64,000 nucleotides of DNA from Clostridium_AD frigoriphilum (lineage in GTDB: Bacteria; Bacillota; Clostridia; Clostridiales; Clostridiaceae). How positions within the stretch are numbered: position 1 is the first letter of the stretch; each line of letters begins with the position of its first letter. Made by a program: the position numbers and the translations under genes. Of this stretch, positions 8,753-18,119 are shown in pieces. Location: positions 62,001 through 126,000 of the forward strand of contig NZ_JAZHFS010000008.1 in NCBI RefSeq assembly GCF_036541405.1. Reading direction: 5' to 3'. The notes under the pieces are model-generated. The model had not been told where the DNA came from, ran no database searches, and saw only the letters and a program-made list of their open reading frames with translations.

Positions 8753-9235
8753 CTATACTTTTGTTTTCATACATATAAAACAATATTTCACTATTAGAAA
8801 ATAGTATATTTGCTTAATTATACTACTAATCAAAGTTAATCCGCCAATATTGAAATCTTCAGTAGCAACCACATTATTTGTTCTTCGCAGCATAGCATTT
8901 ACCTTTGCGAGTAATATTCCCATACCAAAAGGCTTTGTTATATAATCATCTGCCCCAAGCTCCATCCCTCTAATTTGTTCGCCCTCTTCACTTCTAGCTG
9001 AAACAATAATTACTGGAACATTAGATTTATTTCTAATGATTTTTAAAAAGTAAAAACCATCAAAGGTTGGAAGGTTAATATCTAATATTATAAGATTAGG
9101 CTCTATATGCTGAACATCTTCTAATACATTGTCAAAATCATTTAAGAGAATAGTCTTATAATCATAAGCATTTAAATATTCCTGCATATACTTTTTTAAT
9201 TTTAAATCGTCTTCTATTATTAAAATTTTATTCAT
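8753..9235 (-). CDS. Truncated response regulator (receiver domain only)
   Basis: OmpR/BceR-type two-component receiver that has lost its DNA-binding domain. Residues 1-120 form a complete receiver: IIEDD acidic pocket, phosphoacceptor Asp52 in LIILDINLP, Ser in VIIVSARS and Lys in DYITKPFG. After FNIGGLTL, where the winged helix should begin, the sequence becomes unrelated (ISSIIKQIYYFLIVKYCFIC) and stops at 160 residues instead of about 225. No histidine kinase is adjacent. The start ATG has AGGAG upstream. This is most likely a decaying gene with an internal deletion, although a stand-alone receiver cannot be excluded because the receiver active site is intact. Confidence 0.8.
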   Translation of the reverse strand: MNKILIIEDDLKLKKYMQEYLNAYDYKTILLNDFDNVLEDVQHIEPNLIILDINLPTFDGFYFLKIIRNKSNVPVIIVSARSEEGEQIRGMELGADDYITKPFGMGILLAKVNAMLRRTNNVVATEDFNIGGLTLISSIIKQIYYFLIVKYCFICMKTKV

Positions 9236-9390
9236 AGTAAATCTCCTGATTTTATATTTATAATGCTAATTATACCATTTTTTAAAGTGTTGAGATTATA
9301 TTTGAAATTAAGGATACTCCAATAATTATTCACTAGAACACCTTCAAAAAAATAAAAGGCACAAGAAGATTTAAATTTAATGATATAACA

Positions 9391-9420
9391 AAAAGACTGC
9401 ACTATTTTAAGTACAGTCTT
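9391..9420 (-). terminator. Intrinsic terminator of the aldolase gene
   Basis: Hairpin with arms aagactg-c-act and agt-a-cagtctt, the inner pairs separated by one mismatch. On the minus strand it is followed by TTTTTG. It lies about 95 nt past the aldolase stop. Confidence 0.75.
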
Positions 9421-9515
9421 GATTGCCAATATAAGAAAGTATGAACTATCATTATTCACTTATACTCTTATAGCAGACTAATTTAATAGAGTAACTTCCA
9501 GAATAAATACCTACA

Positions 9516-10403
9516 TTATTTGATGGATGCATCATAAATTGTTCCAATTGAATTGGATAACATCAAATTGAATTCTTTATCAGTTTGCTTTGCAGTCAAT
9601 CCTTGCGATAAGGCACGGGAAAAACTAGCTATCAGCCCGTGATTGTGCGTAAGTTTTTGATTTGCTTCACTTTGAGTGTACCCTCCTGATAAAGCCACAA
9701 CTCGTACAACATGCGGATTATCCATTAAGTCGTGATAGAAGTTATCTTCCGTTGGTATTGAAAGTTTAAGCATTACTTTGACGTCTTTATCAAGGAGTGC
9801 TAATTGATTAGAAATTTCAGATTTTAATATTTTTTCTGATTTTCCCTTATCCACGCTGTGGATATCAACCTCTGGTTCGATAATTGGAACCAACCCAGCT
9901 TCAAATATTTTCTTGCCAATATCGAACTGTTGCTCAACTATTTTTCGAATTCCTTCTGAATTAGCTTCCTTAATGACTGAACGCATTTTCGTCCCAAAAA
10001 TGTTTTTTTCACTGGCACGTTTTAAAAGGCCTTCCAAATTAGGAATCGACTTCATGAGTTGAACGCCATTTTCCATTTCAGCCAGCCCTTTATCGATCTT
10101 TAAAAAAGGCACAACACTTTTGTTTTCCCAGAGAAAATCAGCAGTAAATTTATCACCAATCTTACGATCCATAGTGTTTTCAAATAAAATAGCACCCAAA
10201 ATATGCTTTGAATTGAATGTAGGGTTCATTATAATACGCGTTCTCATCTCGTGTACTAAATTAAACATCTCTTCGTCATTTGAATAACGGTCTTCCGAAA
10301 TTCCATACTGCAAAAGCGCCTTAGGAGTACTTCCTCCACTTTGGTCTAAAGCAGCAATAAAACCTTTTCCAGCATGCATTTGATTCATTTGTTCCTGATT
10401 CAT
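9516..10403 (-). CDS. fda: Fructose-bisphosphate aldolase, class I (Staphylococcus FdaB type)
   Basis: Glycolytic enzyme that cleaves fructose 1,6-bisphosphate to DHAP and glyceraldehyde 3-phosphate through a Schiff base, without metal. Family stretches are KGFIAALDQSGGSTPKAL at the N-terminus, PFLKIDKGLAE, VPIIEPEVDIHS and VMLKLSIPT, which contain the Lys/Glu residues of the class I site, and VVALSGGYTQSEAN in the phosphate-binding part. The start is placed at the ATG at 10403, giving 295 aa, because GGGG about 8 nt before it falls inside the longer frame that begins at 10421. It stands alone with its own terminator. Clostridia usually carry a class II enzyme as well, so this may be an accessory aldolase. 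Confidence 0.92.
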   Translation of the reverse strand: MNQEQMNQMHAGKGFIAALDQSGGSTPKALLQYGISEDRYSNDEEMFNLVHEMRTRIIMNPTFNSKHILGAILFENTMDRKIGDKFTADFLWENKSVVPFLKIDKGLAEMENGVQLMKSIPNLEGLLKRASEKNIFGTKMRSVIKEANSEGIRKIVEQQFDIGKKIFEAGLVPIIEPEVDIHSVDKGKSEKILKSEISNQLALLDKDVKVMLKLSIPTEDNFYHDLMDNPHVVRVVALSGGYTQSEANQKLTHNHGLIASFSRALSQGLTAKQTDKEFNLMLSNSIGTIYDASIK

Positions 10404-10529
10404 ATAATTATCCCCTTTCATTTTTATTACTAAGTAATATCTTTAATTACATTATAACACTTATTAAGTACAGATATACAACTCTATTTCCATCGATAAG
10501 GAATTTGAAACACCGTGTTTTTTACTACA

Positions 10530-10901
10530 CTATTCCATGCTATTCCATATTGGACATATAAAATAATATAACATTAATGATAATATTATTATAACTACCA
10601 TATACATAATTGCATTTAATATAAAACTAGCGGAAGTTATAAAACCTACTACTATTGAAATCAAGCAAGCAGATATATATAAGTACCAGCCTAACTTCTT
10701 CCAGCTAAATATTAGTATAAACCCTATAAGTTGAATTAAAGCTAAAATCATTGTTCTTAATACATAGAAATTAAATAATCCTCCTGGTTGTCTTGAAAAA
10801 TAATATAAATTATCTTGTATACTTAAACTATATACTACTATTAATACCAATAAAATTACTGTTAAACACATTCCCCTTTCTTTGTTTTCCTTGACCACCA
10901 T
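10530..10901 (-). CDS. Small four-helix membrane protein of unknown function
   Basis: 123 residues with about four hydrophobic segments: CLTVILLVLIVVYSL near the N-terminus, ILALIQLIGFILIFSW, YISACLISIVVGFI and AIMYMVVIIILSLMLYYF. A GGAGGATGATAA ribosome binding site precedes the ATG. No family recognised. A Lys/Glu-rich N-terminal tail (MVVKENKERG) probably faces the cytoplasm. It is a monocistronic gene and no function is assigned. Confidence 0.7.
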   Translation of the reverse strand: MVVKENKERGMCLTVILLVLIVVYSLSIQDNLYYFSRQPGGLFNFYVLRTMILALIQLIGFILIFSWKKLGWYLYISACLISIVVGFITSASFILNAIMYMVVIIILSLMLYYFICPIWNSME

Positions 10902-11265
10902 TTATCATCCTCCATAATATTTTGATCAAATATTATTATTGATGCCTTTTTTATCTACCTTATAATACTTATGTTACTTTTGTTGATTTTAAACTAAATT
11001 ATAATAATTTTTTAATTATTATTTAAATAAATATAAATTATGTTATCTTTTTATTACCCTATATCCTGCATTAAAGAGGCTTGAAAAAAAACTAGTAGAA
11101 TCCTATTAGCAAAGTCAAGAAATGCCTAGATTAAAACATAAAAACGTAGAAGCTAAAAAATGCTACTCATTTTTAAATGCTTTAGAATAGAATAAACTCA
11201 TCCCTCCGGGATTAAAACATATGGAGGGCTAATAGTTTCAAAATCTACTAATATTCCTAAAAAGG

Positions 11266-11300
11266 AGAGGACAAAACAACTATTAATTGTTTTGTCCTCT
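11266..11300 (-). terminator. Strong terminator-like hairpin downstream of the activase gene
   Basis: Perfect 14-bp stem (agaggacaaaacaa and partner) with a short loop. T-rich flanks occur on both strands: CTTTTTAGG on the minus side, CTTTTAG on the plus side. The nearest transcript that would reach it is the large activase gene read through repeat A2. Confidence 0.65.
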
Positions 11301-11387
11301 CTTTTAGTCTGATTACAATTTTTTTTCATTACATAAACTAAGATTCTGTAACACTCGTTATATACTATCTTTCTCACTACTAAACAA

Positions 11388-11627
11388 CAATTTTCTCCGG
11401 AGTGACTTGCAACTAGAAATGACAAAACTATTGCAATTTCATTTAGTAATTCTTCTTTTGCGAGTGTAAAATTCCCGTAAGACTGCCAGGACGGCAGTCT
11501 AGCGAACCCGAGACAGGACGTCGAGTGTGAGCGTTAGGGGATTTTATACAAGCAAAAGATTAGAATTTCTTAATGCAATTTCTAGTTTCGAGTTCGGTTG
11601 CAATTCACACAGGAGAAATTTATACTT
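11388..11627 (-). repeat. Family A structured 3'-UTR repeat, copy A2
   Basis: A 240-bp imperfect palindrome ending 2 nt from the stop codon of the activase gene. On the minus strand its core has hairpin GAC-GTCCT-GTC, then GGGTTCGCTAG, then hairpin AGACTGCC-GTCCT-GGCAGTCT. The outer stem is TCCC/GGGA instead of the TCTC/GAGA seen in A1 and A3, a paired change. Same orientation as the gene it follows. Confidence 0.75.
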
Positions 11628-11628
11628 T

Positions 11629-14600
11629 TTAGTCTACTCTTTTGTCACTAGCTGCCTCATCATAAGCAGTTTTTATTTCTTCTTCACTCTTAAGATTTTT
11701 AAAAGCAATAGACATCATAAGTTTAATCCTATTAATTTGATTTACCTCACTTGCACCTGGATCATAATCTATAGCCGTGATATTAGCTCCTTTATTTCTT
11801 CTCTTTAATTCCTTAATCATTCCTTTACCTGATACATGATTAGGTAGACAAGCAAAAGGTTGTACACAAACTATATTTTTTGTGCCACTTTCAATAAGTT
11901 CAACCATTTCAGCTGTTAAAAACCATCCTTCTCCTGATTGATTACCTAAAGATATAATAGGAGATGCTATATCCGCTAATTCCTGTATTGTTTTTGGAGG
12001 AGTAAATCTTTTACTCTTTTCAAGAACTAATTTCATATGTTTTCTATAACTTTCTATATATTGAATAGCCACATTATTTATTATTTTATCAGTTCTACTT
12101 TTACCTAAATACTTATATTTAAAGTCAGCATCATAAGCACAGTATAAGAAAAAGTCAATTAAATCTGGCATAACTGCCTCTCCACCTTCTTTTTCAATAA
12201 CATCTATAATATTATTGTTAGCTATGGGATCGAATTTAACTAAAATTTCTCCAACTAGTCCTACCTTAGGTTTAACAATATTTTTGATTTCTAAAAGATC
12301 AAATTCAGAGACAATACCAGTTATATTGTTTTTAAACTCTTTCTTGTTTCCTTCTGCTACTGCTATCTTGCATACTTTTACCCATTTTTCATAAAGCAAA
12401 TTAGCCGAACCTTCTACAACTTCATACGGCCTAACTTTGTATAGTACTCGCATAAGCAAATCACCATAAACTAAAGCCATAAATGATTTCTTAATTATTG
12501 GATAACTAAATTTAAAACCTGGGTTTTTCTCAAGTCCAGCAGCATTTAAAGATATAACTGGTACCTGTGGAAAACCTGCGTCCTTAATTCCTTTTCTAAG
12601 GAATCCAATGTAATTTGTTGCCCTACATCCCCCACATGTTTGAGAGATTATAACAGATGTATTTTCTACATCATATTTGCCTGACTTAAGAGCAGCAATT
12701 AGTTGCCCAACAACTATTATTGTAGGATAACAAGCATCATTGTTTACATATTTTAAACCTTCATCTACAGCTTTAGTATCCACTGATGGCAATATTTGTA
12801 GATTATATCCTGATGAATTAAATGCTTCCTGTAAAAATTGAAAATGTATAGGCGACATTTGTGGGCATAAAATTGTATGTTTCTTTCTCATTTCTTTTGT
12901 AAATATAATTTTTTTATCAGGCTCTTGTACTTTGCTTGGCAATACACCATTCTTATCTCTTTCATAAAGTGCAGCTTTTAAAGATCTAATTCTAATTCTT
13001 GCTGCTCCCAAATTATTACCCTCATCAATTTTTAAAGTTGTATATATTTTACCGTTATCTTCGAGTATTTGAGCAACCTGATCTGAAGTTACTGCATCAA
13101 GTCCACATCCAAAAGAATTTAGTTGAATAAGTTCAATATTTGACTCTTTTGATACAAAACTTGCTGCTGCATATAACCTAGAATGATAAACCCACTGATC
13201 CACTACTCTTAAAGGCCCTTCAATAATGCCTAAATGAGCCACAGAATCTTCCGTAAGTACAGGCATATCAAAGTCAGTAATAACGCTTGGAATCCCGTGA
13301 TTAATTTCTGGGTCTATATGATAAGGTCTGCCAGCGAGTACTATACCCCTTTTTCCCGTTCTCCTAATATATTCTACAACTTCTTCACCCTTATTTCTAA
13401 TATCTAATTTAACCTTTTCAGTTTCAGTCCATGCTAGCTCAGCTGCTATAACAACTTCCTTTTTGCTAATTCCAAAACTAACTAATTCATCTGCTAATCT
13501 CTTATCTAGTGCCTTCTTATTATCTAGAGAAATAAATGGATTAAGGAACCTAACATTTCTTTCTTTTAATATATCCATATTGTTTTTTATTACCTCAGGA
13601 TATGAAGTTACTATGGGACAATTATAATGATCATCAGCATTTTTTCGTTCTTTTTTTTCATATGGAATACAAGGATAAAATATTAAATCTATTCCCTTAT
13701 TTATAAGGCTCATTATATGTCCATGTGCAATTTTAGCAGGGTAACAAGCAGACTCTGATGGAATTGTTTCTATTCCCATTTCGTATACCTTTTTAGATGA
13801 TCTTTGGGATAACTCTACTCTAAATCCTAAATTCGTAAAGAAAGTAAACCAAAATGGATAATTTTCATATAAATTAAGCACTCTTGGAATTCCTATTGTT
13901 CCTCTTTTCGCTTCTTCTTTTTTTAGTGGAATATAATTAAATATTCTTTTATATTTATAATCATAGACATTAGGTATTTCCTCTTTTTTGTTACTAAGTC
14001 CTAGTGCTTTTTCACAGCGATTACCAGATATAAATTCCCGATCATTATCAAATTTATTAATTGTAAGAACGCATTGATTAGCACACTGCTTGCATCTTCC
14101 CATGGTCGTCTCGATAGCTAAATTGTCCAATTGTTCTAAGGATAATAATGTAGAAACGCTGCCTTCTTCATCTCTTTCTTTTGCAATAAGTGATGCACCA
14201 AATGCGCCCATTAGACCTGCAATATCTGGTCTTACAGCCTCTCTTCCTGAAATAATCTCAAAAGCTCGAAGTACAGCACCGTTATAAAAAGTTCCTCCTT
14301 GAACTATTATCTTTTTGCCCATGTCTTTTGGATCTCTTATTTTAATAACCTTTTGAAGTGCATTTTTTATTACCGAATAAGAAAGCCCTGCAGATATATC
14401 GCCTATAGAAGCCCCTTCCTTCTGTGCCTGCTTAACTCTAGAATTCATAAACACAGTGCACCTTGAACCTAAGTCAACTGGACTTTTAGCCTTTAATGCC
14501 ACCTCTGCAAACTCTGCTACTCCCATGTTTAAAGAGTGAGCAAATGTTTCTATGAAAGAACCGCAACCAGATGAACAAGCTTCATTTAACATTATACTAT

Positions 14601-15915
14601 CGATTACGCCATTTTTTACTTTTAGACATTTCATATCTTGTCCACCAATATCTAGTATAAAATCTACTCCAGGCATAAAAAAATCTGCTGCCTTATAATG
14701 AGCTATGGTTTCAATCTCCCCAATGTCCACCTTTAATGCTGCCATTATTAGTTTTTCGCCATAACCTGTCACTGCCGAATTTTTAATAGTAACACCTTTA
14801 GGTATTATAGAATATATATGTTTTAGTGCTTTTCTAACTGAAGTTAATGGATTGCCTTCATTACTACCATAAAAAGAGTGCAAAATTGCCCCTTCTTCAT
14901 CTATAAGTGTAACTTTAGTTGTTGTAGAACCAGCATCTATCCCCAAATAACAATTTCCAGTATACCCTTCAAGTTCACGTCTTTTAGCCTTATACTTGCT
15001 TTGCCTTTCATTAAAAACCTGTAGCTCATTGTCATCTGCAAAAAGTGGCCTAAATCTACGAACATCATTACTTTTCGCCTCCATCAATTTTGGAAGCTGA
15101 TTTTTTAAATGTTCAAATGAAATAGTACTATTATCCTTTGAAGACATTGCAGCACCTACGGCTACAAATAGCTGAGAATCCTTTGGAAAAATAACTTGAT
15201 CCTCTGTAAGTTTTAAAGTTTCGATAAACCTTTGTCTAAGTTCAGACAAGAAAAACAATGGTCCACCTAAAAATGCAACATTACCTCTAATTGGCCTACC
15301 ACATGCAAGTCCGCTAATGGTTTGATTAACTACTGACTGAAAAACTGACACAGCTATATCTTCTTTTGCAGCACCTTCATTTAACAAGGGCTGAATATCT
15401 GTTTTTGCAAAAACTCCGCACCTAGCAGCTATTGGATATATAGTCTTATAGTCTTTCGCAAGTTCATTAAGTCCAGTTGCATCCGTTTGGAGAAGGGATG
15501 CCATTTGATCAATAAATGCCCCAGTACCTCCAGCACAAGATCCATTCATCCTTTGATCTATCCCTCCATCAAAATAAATTATTTTTGCATCTTCTCCACC
15601 CAGTTCTATTGCTACATTAGTTCTTGGTATAATTTTCTCTATTGCATAAGTACTTGCTATTACTTCTTGAATAAAAGGTATATTCATCCATTTAGCTAAT
15701 GCTAGTCCACCAGATCCCGTTACAACTATAGTAATATCGGCCTCTGGAAAATTATTATAAGCTTCATTTAAAAGCTCTGCGATTGTACTTTTAATATCTG
15801 AAAAATGTCTCTGATACTTGCTATAAATCGTTTTTTCTTGCTCATCTAACACTACTATCTTAACAGTAGTAGATCCTACGTCTAACCCAACGTGTAATAT
15901 ATTTCTCATAATCAT
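11629..15915 (-). CDS. Acyl-CoA dehydratase activase-related protein (two BcrA/BadF/HgdC ATPase domains plus DUF2229)
   Basis: Giant member of the 2-hydroxyacyl-CoA dehydratase activator family, in which an ASKHA ATPase hydrolyses ATP to drive an electron from an Fe-S cluster to a dehydratase or reductase. The first ATPase domain starts with GLDVGSTTVKIVVLD and includes ELGGEDAKIIYFDGG and NGSCAGGTGAFIDQ. The second starts near residue 322 with GIDAGSTTTKVTLIDEEG and has DIGGQDMKCLKVKNG, NEACSSGCGSFIETF and GSRCTVFMNSRV, where the conserved cysteines sit. The DUF2229 region follows (GIPRVLNLYENYPFWFTFF, IPSESACYPAKIAHGHI). A C-terminal part has GGCRATNYIGFLRKG and QPFACLPNHVSGKGM. The 1428 residues match this fused class. 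No dehydratase subunit gene is nearby, and the partner is unknown. Confidence 0.9.
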   Translation of the reverse strand: MIMRNILHVGLDVGSTTVKIVVLDEQEKTIYSKYQRHFSDIKSTIAELLNEAYNNFPEADITIVVTGSGGLALAKWMNIPFIQEVIASTYAIEKIIPRTNVAIELGGEDAKIIYFDGGIDQRMNGSCAGGTGAFIDQMASLLQTDATGLNELAKDYKTIYPIAARCGVFAKTDIQPLLNEGAAKEDIAVSVFQSVVNQTISGLACGRPIRGNVAFLGGPLFFLSELRQRFIETLKLTEDQVIFPKDSQLFVAVGAAMSSKDNSTISFEHLKNQLPKLMEAKSNDVRRFRPLFADDNELQVFNERQSKYKAKRRELEGYTGNCYLGIDAGSTTTKVTLIDEEGAILHSFYGSNEGNPLTSVRKALKHIYSIIPKGVTIKNSAVTGYGEKLIMAALKVDIGEIETIAHYKAADFFMPGVDFILDIGGQDMKCLKVKNGVIDSIMLNEACSSGCGSFIETFAHSLNMGVAEFAEVALKAKSPVDLGSRCTVFMNSRVKQAQKEGASIGDISAGLSYSVIKNALQKVIKIRDPKDMGKKIIVQGGTFYNGAVLRAFEIISGREAVRPDIAGLMGAFGASLIAKERDEEGSVSTLLSLEQLDNLAIETTMGRCKQCANQCVLTINKFDNDREFISGNRCEKALGLSNKKEEIPNVYDYKYKRIFNYIPLKKEEAKRGTIGIPRVLNLYENYPFWFTFFTNLGFRVELSQRSSKKVYEMGIETIPSESACYPAKIAHGHIMSLINKGIDLIFYPCIPYEKKERKNADDHYNCPIVTSYPEVIKNNMDILKERNVRFLNPFISLDNKKALDKRLADELVSFGISKKEVVIAAELAWTETEKVKLDIRNKGEEVVEYIRRTGKRGIVLAGRPYHIDPEINHGIPSVITDFDMPVLTEDSVAHLGIIEGPLRVVDQWVYHSRLYAAASFVSKESNIELIQLNSFGCGLDAVTSDQVAQILEDNGKIYTTLKIDEGNNLGAARIRIRSLKAALYERDKNGVLPSKVQEPDKKIIFTKEMRKKHTILCPQMSPIHFQFLQEAFNSSGYNLQILPSVDTKAVDEGLKYVNNDACYPTIIVVGQLIAALKSGKYDVENTSVIISQTCGGCRATNYIGFLRKGIKDAGFPQVPVISLNAAGLEKNPGFKFSYPIIKKSFMALVYGDLLMRVLYKVRPYEVVEGSANLLYEKWVKVCKIAVAEGNKKEFKNNITGIVSEFDLLEIKNIVKPKVGLVGEILVKFDPIANNNIIDVIEKEGGEAVMPDLIDFFLYCAYDADFKYKYLGKSRTDKIINNVAIQYIESYRKHMKLVLEKSKRFTPPKTIQELADIASPIISLGNQSGEGWFLTAEMVELIESGTKNIVCVQPFACLPNHVSGKGMIKELKRRNKGANITAIDYDPGASEVNQINRIKLMMSIAFKNLKSEEEIKTAYDEAASDKRVD

Positions 15916-16381
15916 CTTCTCTTTCCTCGCAAGTTCGATTTATTTTTGTTTCTAAAATCTATTATATATATTTATGCGTCTTGATATAAACCCATTATTT
16001 TTGAAAATTTTTCTTTCATATATCCTATTTTTAGTTTATATATTTTTATTCTTCAAAAACATAATTTATTCTCAAAATCGCAACTTATTAGCATATTCTT
16101 TCCATTAATTATATCATTCTAATATTTATTTTACATATCAACAAGGTTTAAAAAAAATTATTAGACTAGTATATAACATTATAACTCAATAAATATGATA
16201 TTTTCAACCTATTTTTACTTAATTACTTTAGAAACTAATGTCAATTATCTTTTATTCCTATAAGAATATCTAATAACCACAATTTTGATTTAATAGTATT
16301 TATCGTCATCTTATAAAATGTTCATTAACAATACAATATGAGCTCTCATATACTAAACTATAACTTTGAGGGGATGATAAA
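15916..16381. other. Intergenic region between divergent genes
   Basis: 466 AT-rich bases between the divergent activase and ABC ATPase genes. It must hold both promoters, but none stands out. The only clear signal is GAGGGG at 16369-16374 just before the GTG start of the ATPase. No riboswitch fold or small ORF was recognised. Confidence 0.45.
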
Positions 16382-17158
16382 GTGATTAAAGTAGAAATTA
16401 ATAATATATGTATGAATTACCACTCCTTAACTGCAGAAACTCATGCTTTAGCAGATATCTCCTTTGGTGTACAAGAAGGTCACTTTTTAAGTATTGTAGG
16501 ACCTTCTGGTTGCGGAAAATCTACGCTATTAAATATAATAGCAGGCTTAATTTCTCCGTCATCTGGGGAAATTAAAATTAATAGTAGCGCTGATAGCGTA
16601 AGTTTTTTAAAAATCGGATATATGTTTCAAAAGGATCAATTGTTCGACTGGCTAACTATATGGGACAATGTACTGCTAGGCCTTAAAATTAACCATTCTA
16701 TTACAGTTGCCAATAAGGAATTAGTAAAAAGACTTCTAATAAGTTATAATCTCTGGGAATTTAGAGACCATCATCCTAGAGAATTATCTGGAGGCATGAG
16801 GCAAAGGGTTGCTTTAATTAGAACCTTAGCTTTAAGTCCTGAATTACTTCTTTTAGATGAACCTTTTTCAGCTTTAGACTATCAAACTAGATTAAACATT
16901 AGTGATGAGGTTTCTGAAATTATAAAAAAAGAGAAAAAGACCACAATAATGGTAACACATGACATTGCAGAAGCCATCGCTATGTCAGATGAAATTATTA
17001 TCCTTTCTAAACGACCTGCTGTAATTGTTAAACACATGACACTAGAATTTGGTGAAAACTTTTCTTATCCATTAAAACGTAGAGAAGCTCCAAATTTCAG
17101 TATTTACTTCAATGAAATTTGGAAGGAGTTGAATAATAATGCTGATTCAAAGCGATGA
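16382..17158 (+). CDS. ABC transporter ATP-binding protein, SsuB/TauB/NrtD class
   Basis: Cytoplasmic ATPase of a small-molecule importer. Walker A is GPSGCGKSTLLN near residue 40, Q-loop MFQKDQLFDWLTIWDN, signature LSGGMRQR, Walker B LLLLDEPF and H-loop MVTHDIAEA. The Q-loop and IAEA after the switch His are typical of the nitrate/sulfonate/taurine class. The GTG start has GAGGGG upstream. The last 20 nt overlap the permease gene, so the two are translationally coupled. No binding-protein gene adjoins. The SsuA-like lipoprotein at 6267 is the obvious partner within the window, which is an inference from family match. Confidence 0.93.
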   Translation: MIKVEINNICMNYHSLTAETHALADISFGVQEGHFLSIVGPSGCGKSTLLNIIAGLISPSSGEIKINSSADSVSFLKIGYMFQKDQLFDWLTIWDNVLLGLKINHSITVANKELVKRLLISYNLWEFRDHHPRELSGGMRQRVALIRTLALSPELLLLDEPFSALDYQTRLNISDEVSEIIKKEKKTTIMVTHDIAEAIAMSDEIIILSKRPAVIVKHMTLEFGENFSYPLKRREAPNFSIYFNEIWKELNNNADSKR

Positions 17159-17939
17159 ACAGAAAAAATATATTAAAGACGTAAAAAGAAAAAAATACAT
17201 TATTATTTTTACAAGGATAATAATATTAATAACATTTTTTAGTCTTTGGGAAATAGCCGGCAGACTCAAATGGATAGATTCATTTCTAACAAGTACACCC
17301 TCGAAAATGTTTACATCGTTTATACAAGTATATAATGAAGGAACACTTTTAACTCATATCTCTGTAACATGTTTTGAAACCATAACAGGTTTTTTACTTG
17401 GAACAATTTTAGGCGCCCTTATCGCAGTATTATTGTGGTGGTCCGATTTTGTATCCAAAGTTTTAGACCCATATTTAATTGTATTGAACGCTTTGCCTAA
17501 AGTAGCCCTTGCACCTATTATTATATTTTGGGTAGGCAATGGTATAAAAGCAATAATAGTAATTGCTCTTTTAATATCAATAGTTGTAACTATAATAAGT
17601 ATCCTAGGTGGTTTTAGAGAAGTTGATGAAGATAAGATAAAACTTTTAAAGACATTTGGTGCCTCGAAACTTCAAATATTAATTACTCTAATTATTCCTG
17701 CTTCTATTCCTACTCTCATTTCTGCACTTAAAATAAACGTAGGGCTATCATGGGTTGGTGTAATTATGGGTGAATTCTTAGTAGCTAAAGAAGGTTTAGG
17801 TTTTTTAATAATTTATGGTGGTCAAGTTTCCGAGCTAGATATGGTAATGATGAGTATAGTAATACTCGCAATATTAGCTTACCTTATGTATGAGGTGGTA
17901 GCATTTATTGAAAGAAAAGTGGTTTTTAAAAACAAATGA
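17139..17939 (+). CDS. ABC transporter permease, SsuC/TauC class
   Basis: Membrane subunit coupled to the overlapping ATPase. It has 266 residues with six predicted helices, beginning IIIFTRIIILITFFSLWEIA. The cytoplasmic coupling loop reads LLKTFGASKLQILITLIIPA, the EAA-like motif of the BPD_transp_1 family. The segment PKVALAPIIIFWVGNG is characteristic of the SsuC/TauC/NrtB group. A second start would lose the N-terminal helix, so the ATG inside the ATPase gene at 17139 is right. The pair is followed by two inverted repeats. Confidence 0.92.
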   Translation: MLIQSDEQKKYIKDVKRKKYIIIFTRIIILITFFSLWEIAGRLKWIDSFLTSTPSKMFTSFIQVYNEGTLLTHISVTCFETITGFLLGTILGALIAVLLWWSDFVSKVLDPYLIVLNALPKVALAPIIIFWVGNGIKAIIVIALLISIVVTIISILGGFREVDEDKIKLLKTFGASKLQILITLIIPASIPTLISALKINVGLSWVGVIMGEFLVAKEGLGFLIIYGGQVSELDMVMMSIVILAILAYLMYEVVAFIERKVVFKNK

Positions 17940-17974
17940 AATTTTACTTATAATGAATATAAATTAAAACCCTT

Positions 17975-18018
17975 GGACAGTATTTATATTGAATAACCAA
18001 TTCAATGAAGTACTGTCC
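17975..18018 (+). terminator. Hairpin downstream of the ABC permease
   Basis: Outer arms ggacagta/tactgtcc enclose an inner repeat ttgaat/attcaa. The stem is good but no T run follows directly, so it may be a weak terminator or an mRNA-end stabiliser. Confidence 0.5.
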
Positions 18019-18026
18019 ATATTAGT

Positions 18027-18068
18027 CTCATTTAAATTAATAGTGATCTAATATTAAATTTAAATGAG
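18027..18068. repeat. 12-bp inverted repeat before the TPR gene
   Basis: Perfect arms ctcatttaaatt/aatttaaatgag separated by 18 nt, about 50 nt upstream of the TPR start. The spacing suits a cruciform or leader hairpin better than a terminator. A regulatory role is possible but unsupported. Confidence 0.4.
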
Positions 18069-18119
18069 ATTTAGGATAACTAATTTGTAATTCTTTTATG
18101 AATCATAAGGAGGGTAATA

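Noticed and set aside
9232..9459. 75-codon minus-strand ORF upstream of the truncated response regulator
   Set aside because: It spans the aldolase terminator, lacks a ribosome binding site and has no recognisable protein features.
11198..11425. 75-codon ORF in the gap after the activase gene
   Set aside because: It contains a perfect terminator hairpin and the end of repeat A2, so it is most likely non-coding.
11388..11627. AGGAC hairpin loops in family A as CsrA-binding sites
   Set aside because: The loops read AGGAC only on the strand opposite to the preceding gene. In the gene-sense transcript they read GUCCU, which lacks the GGA motif.
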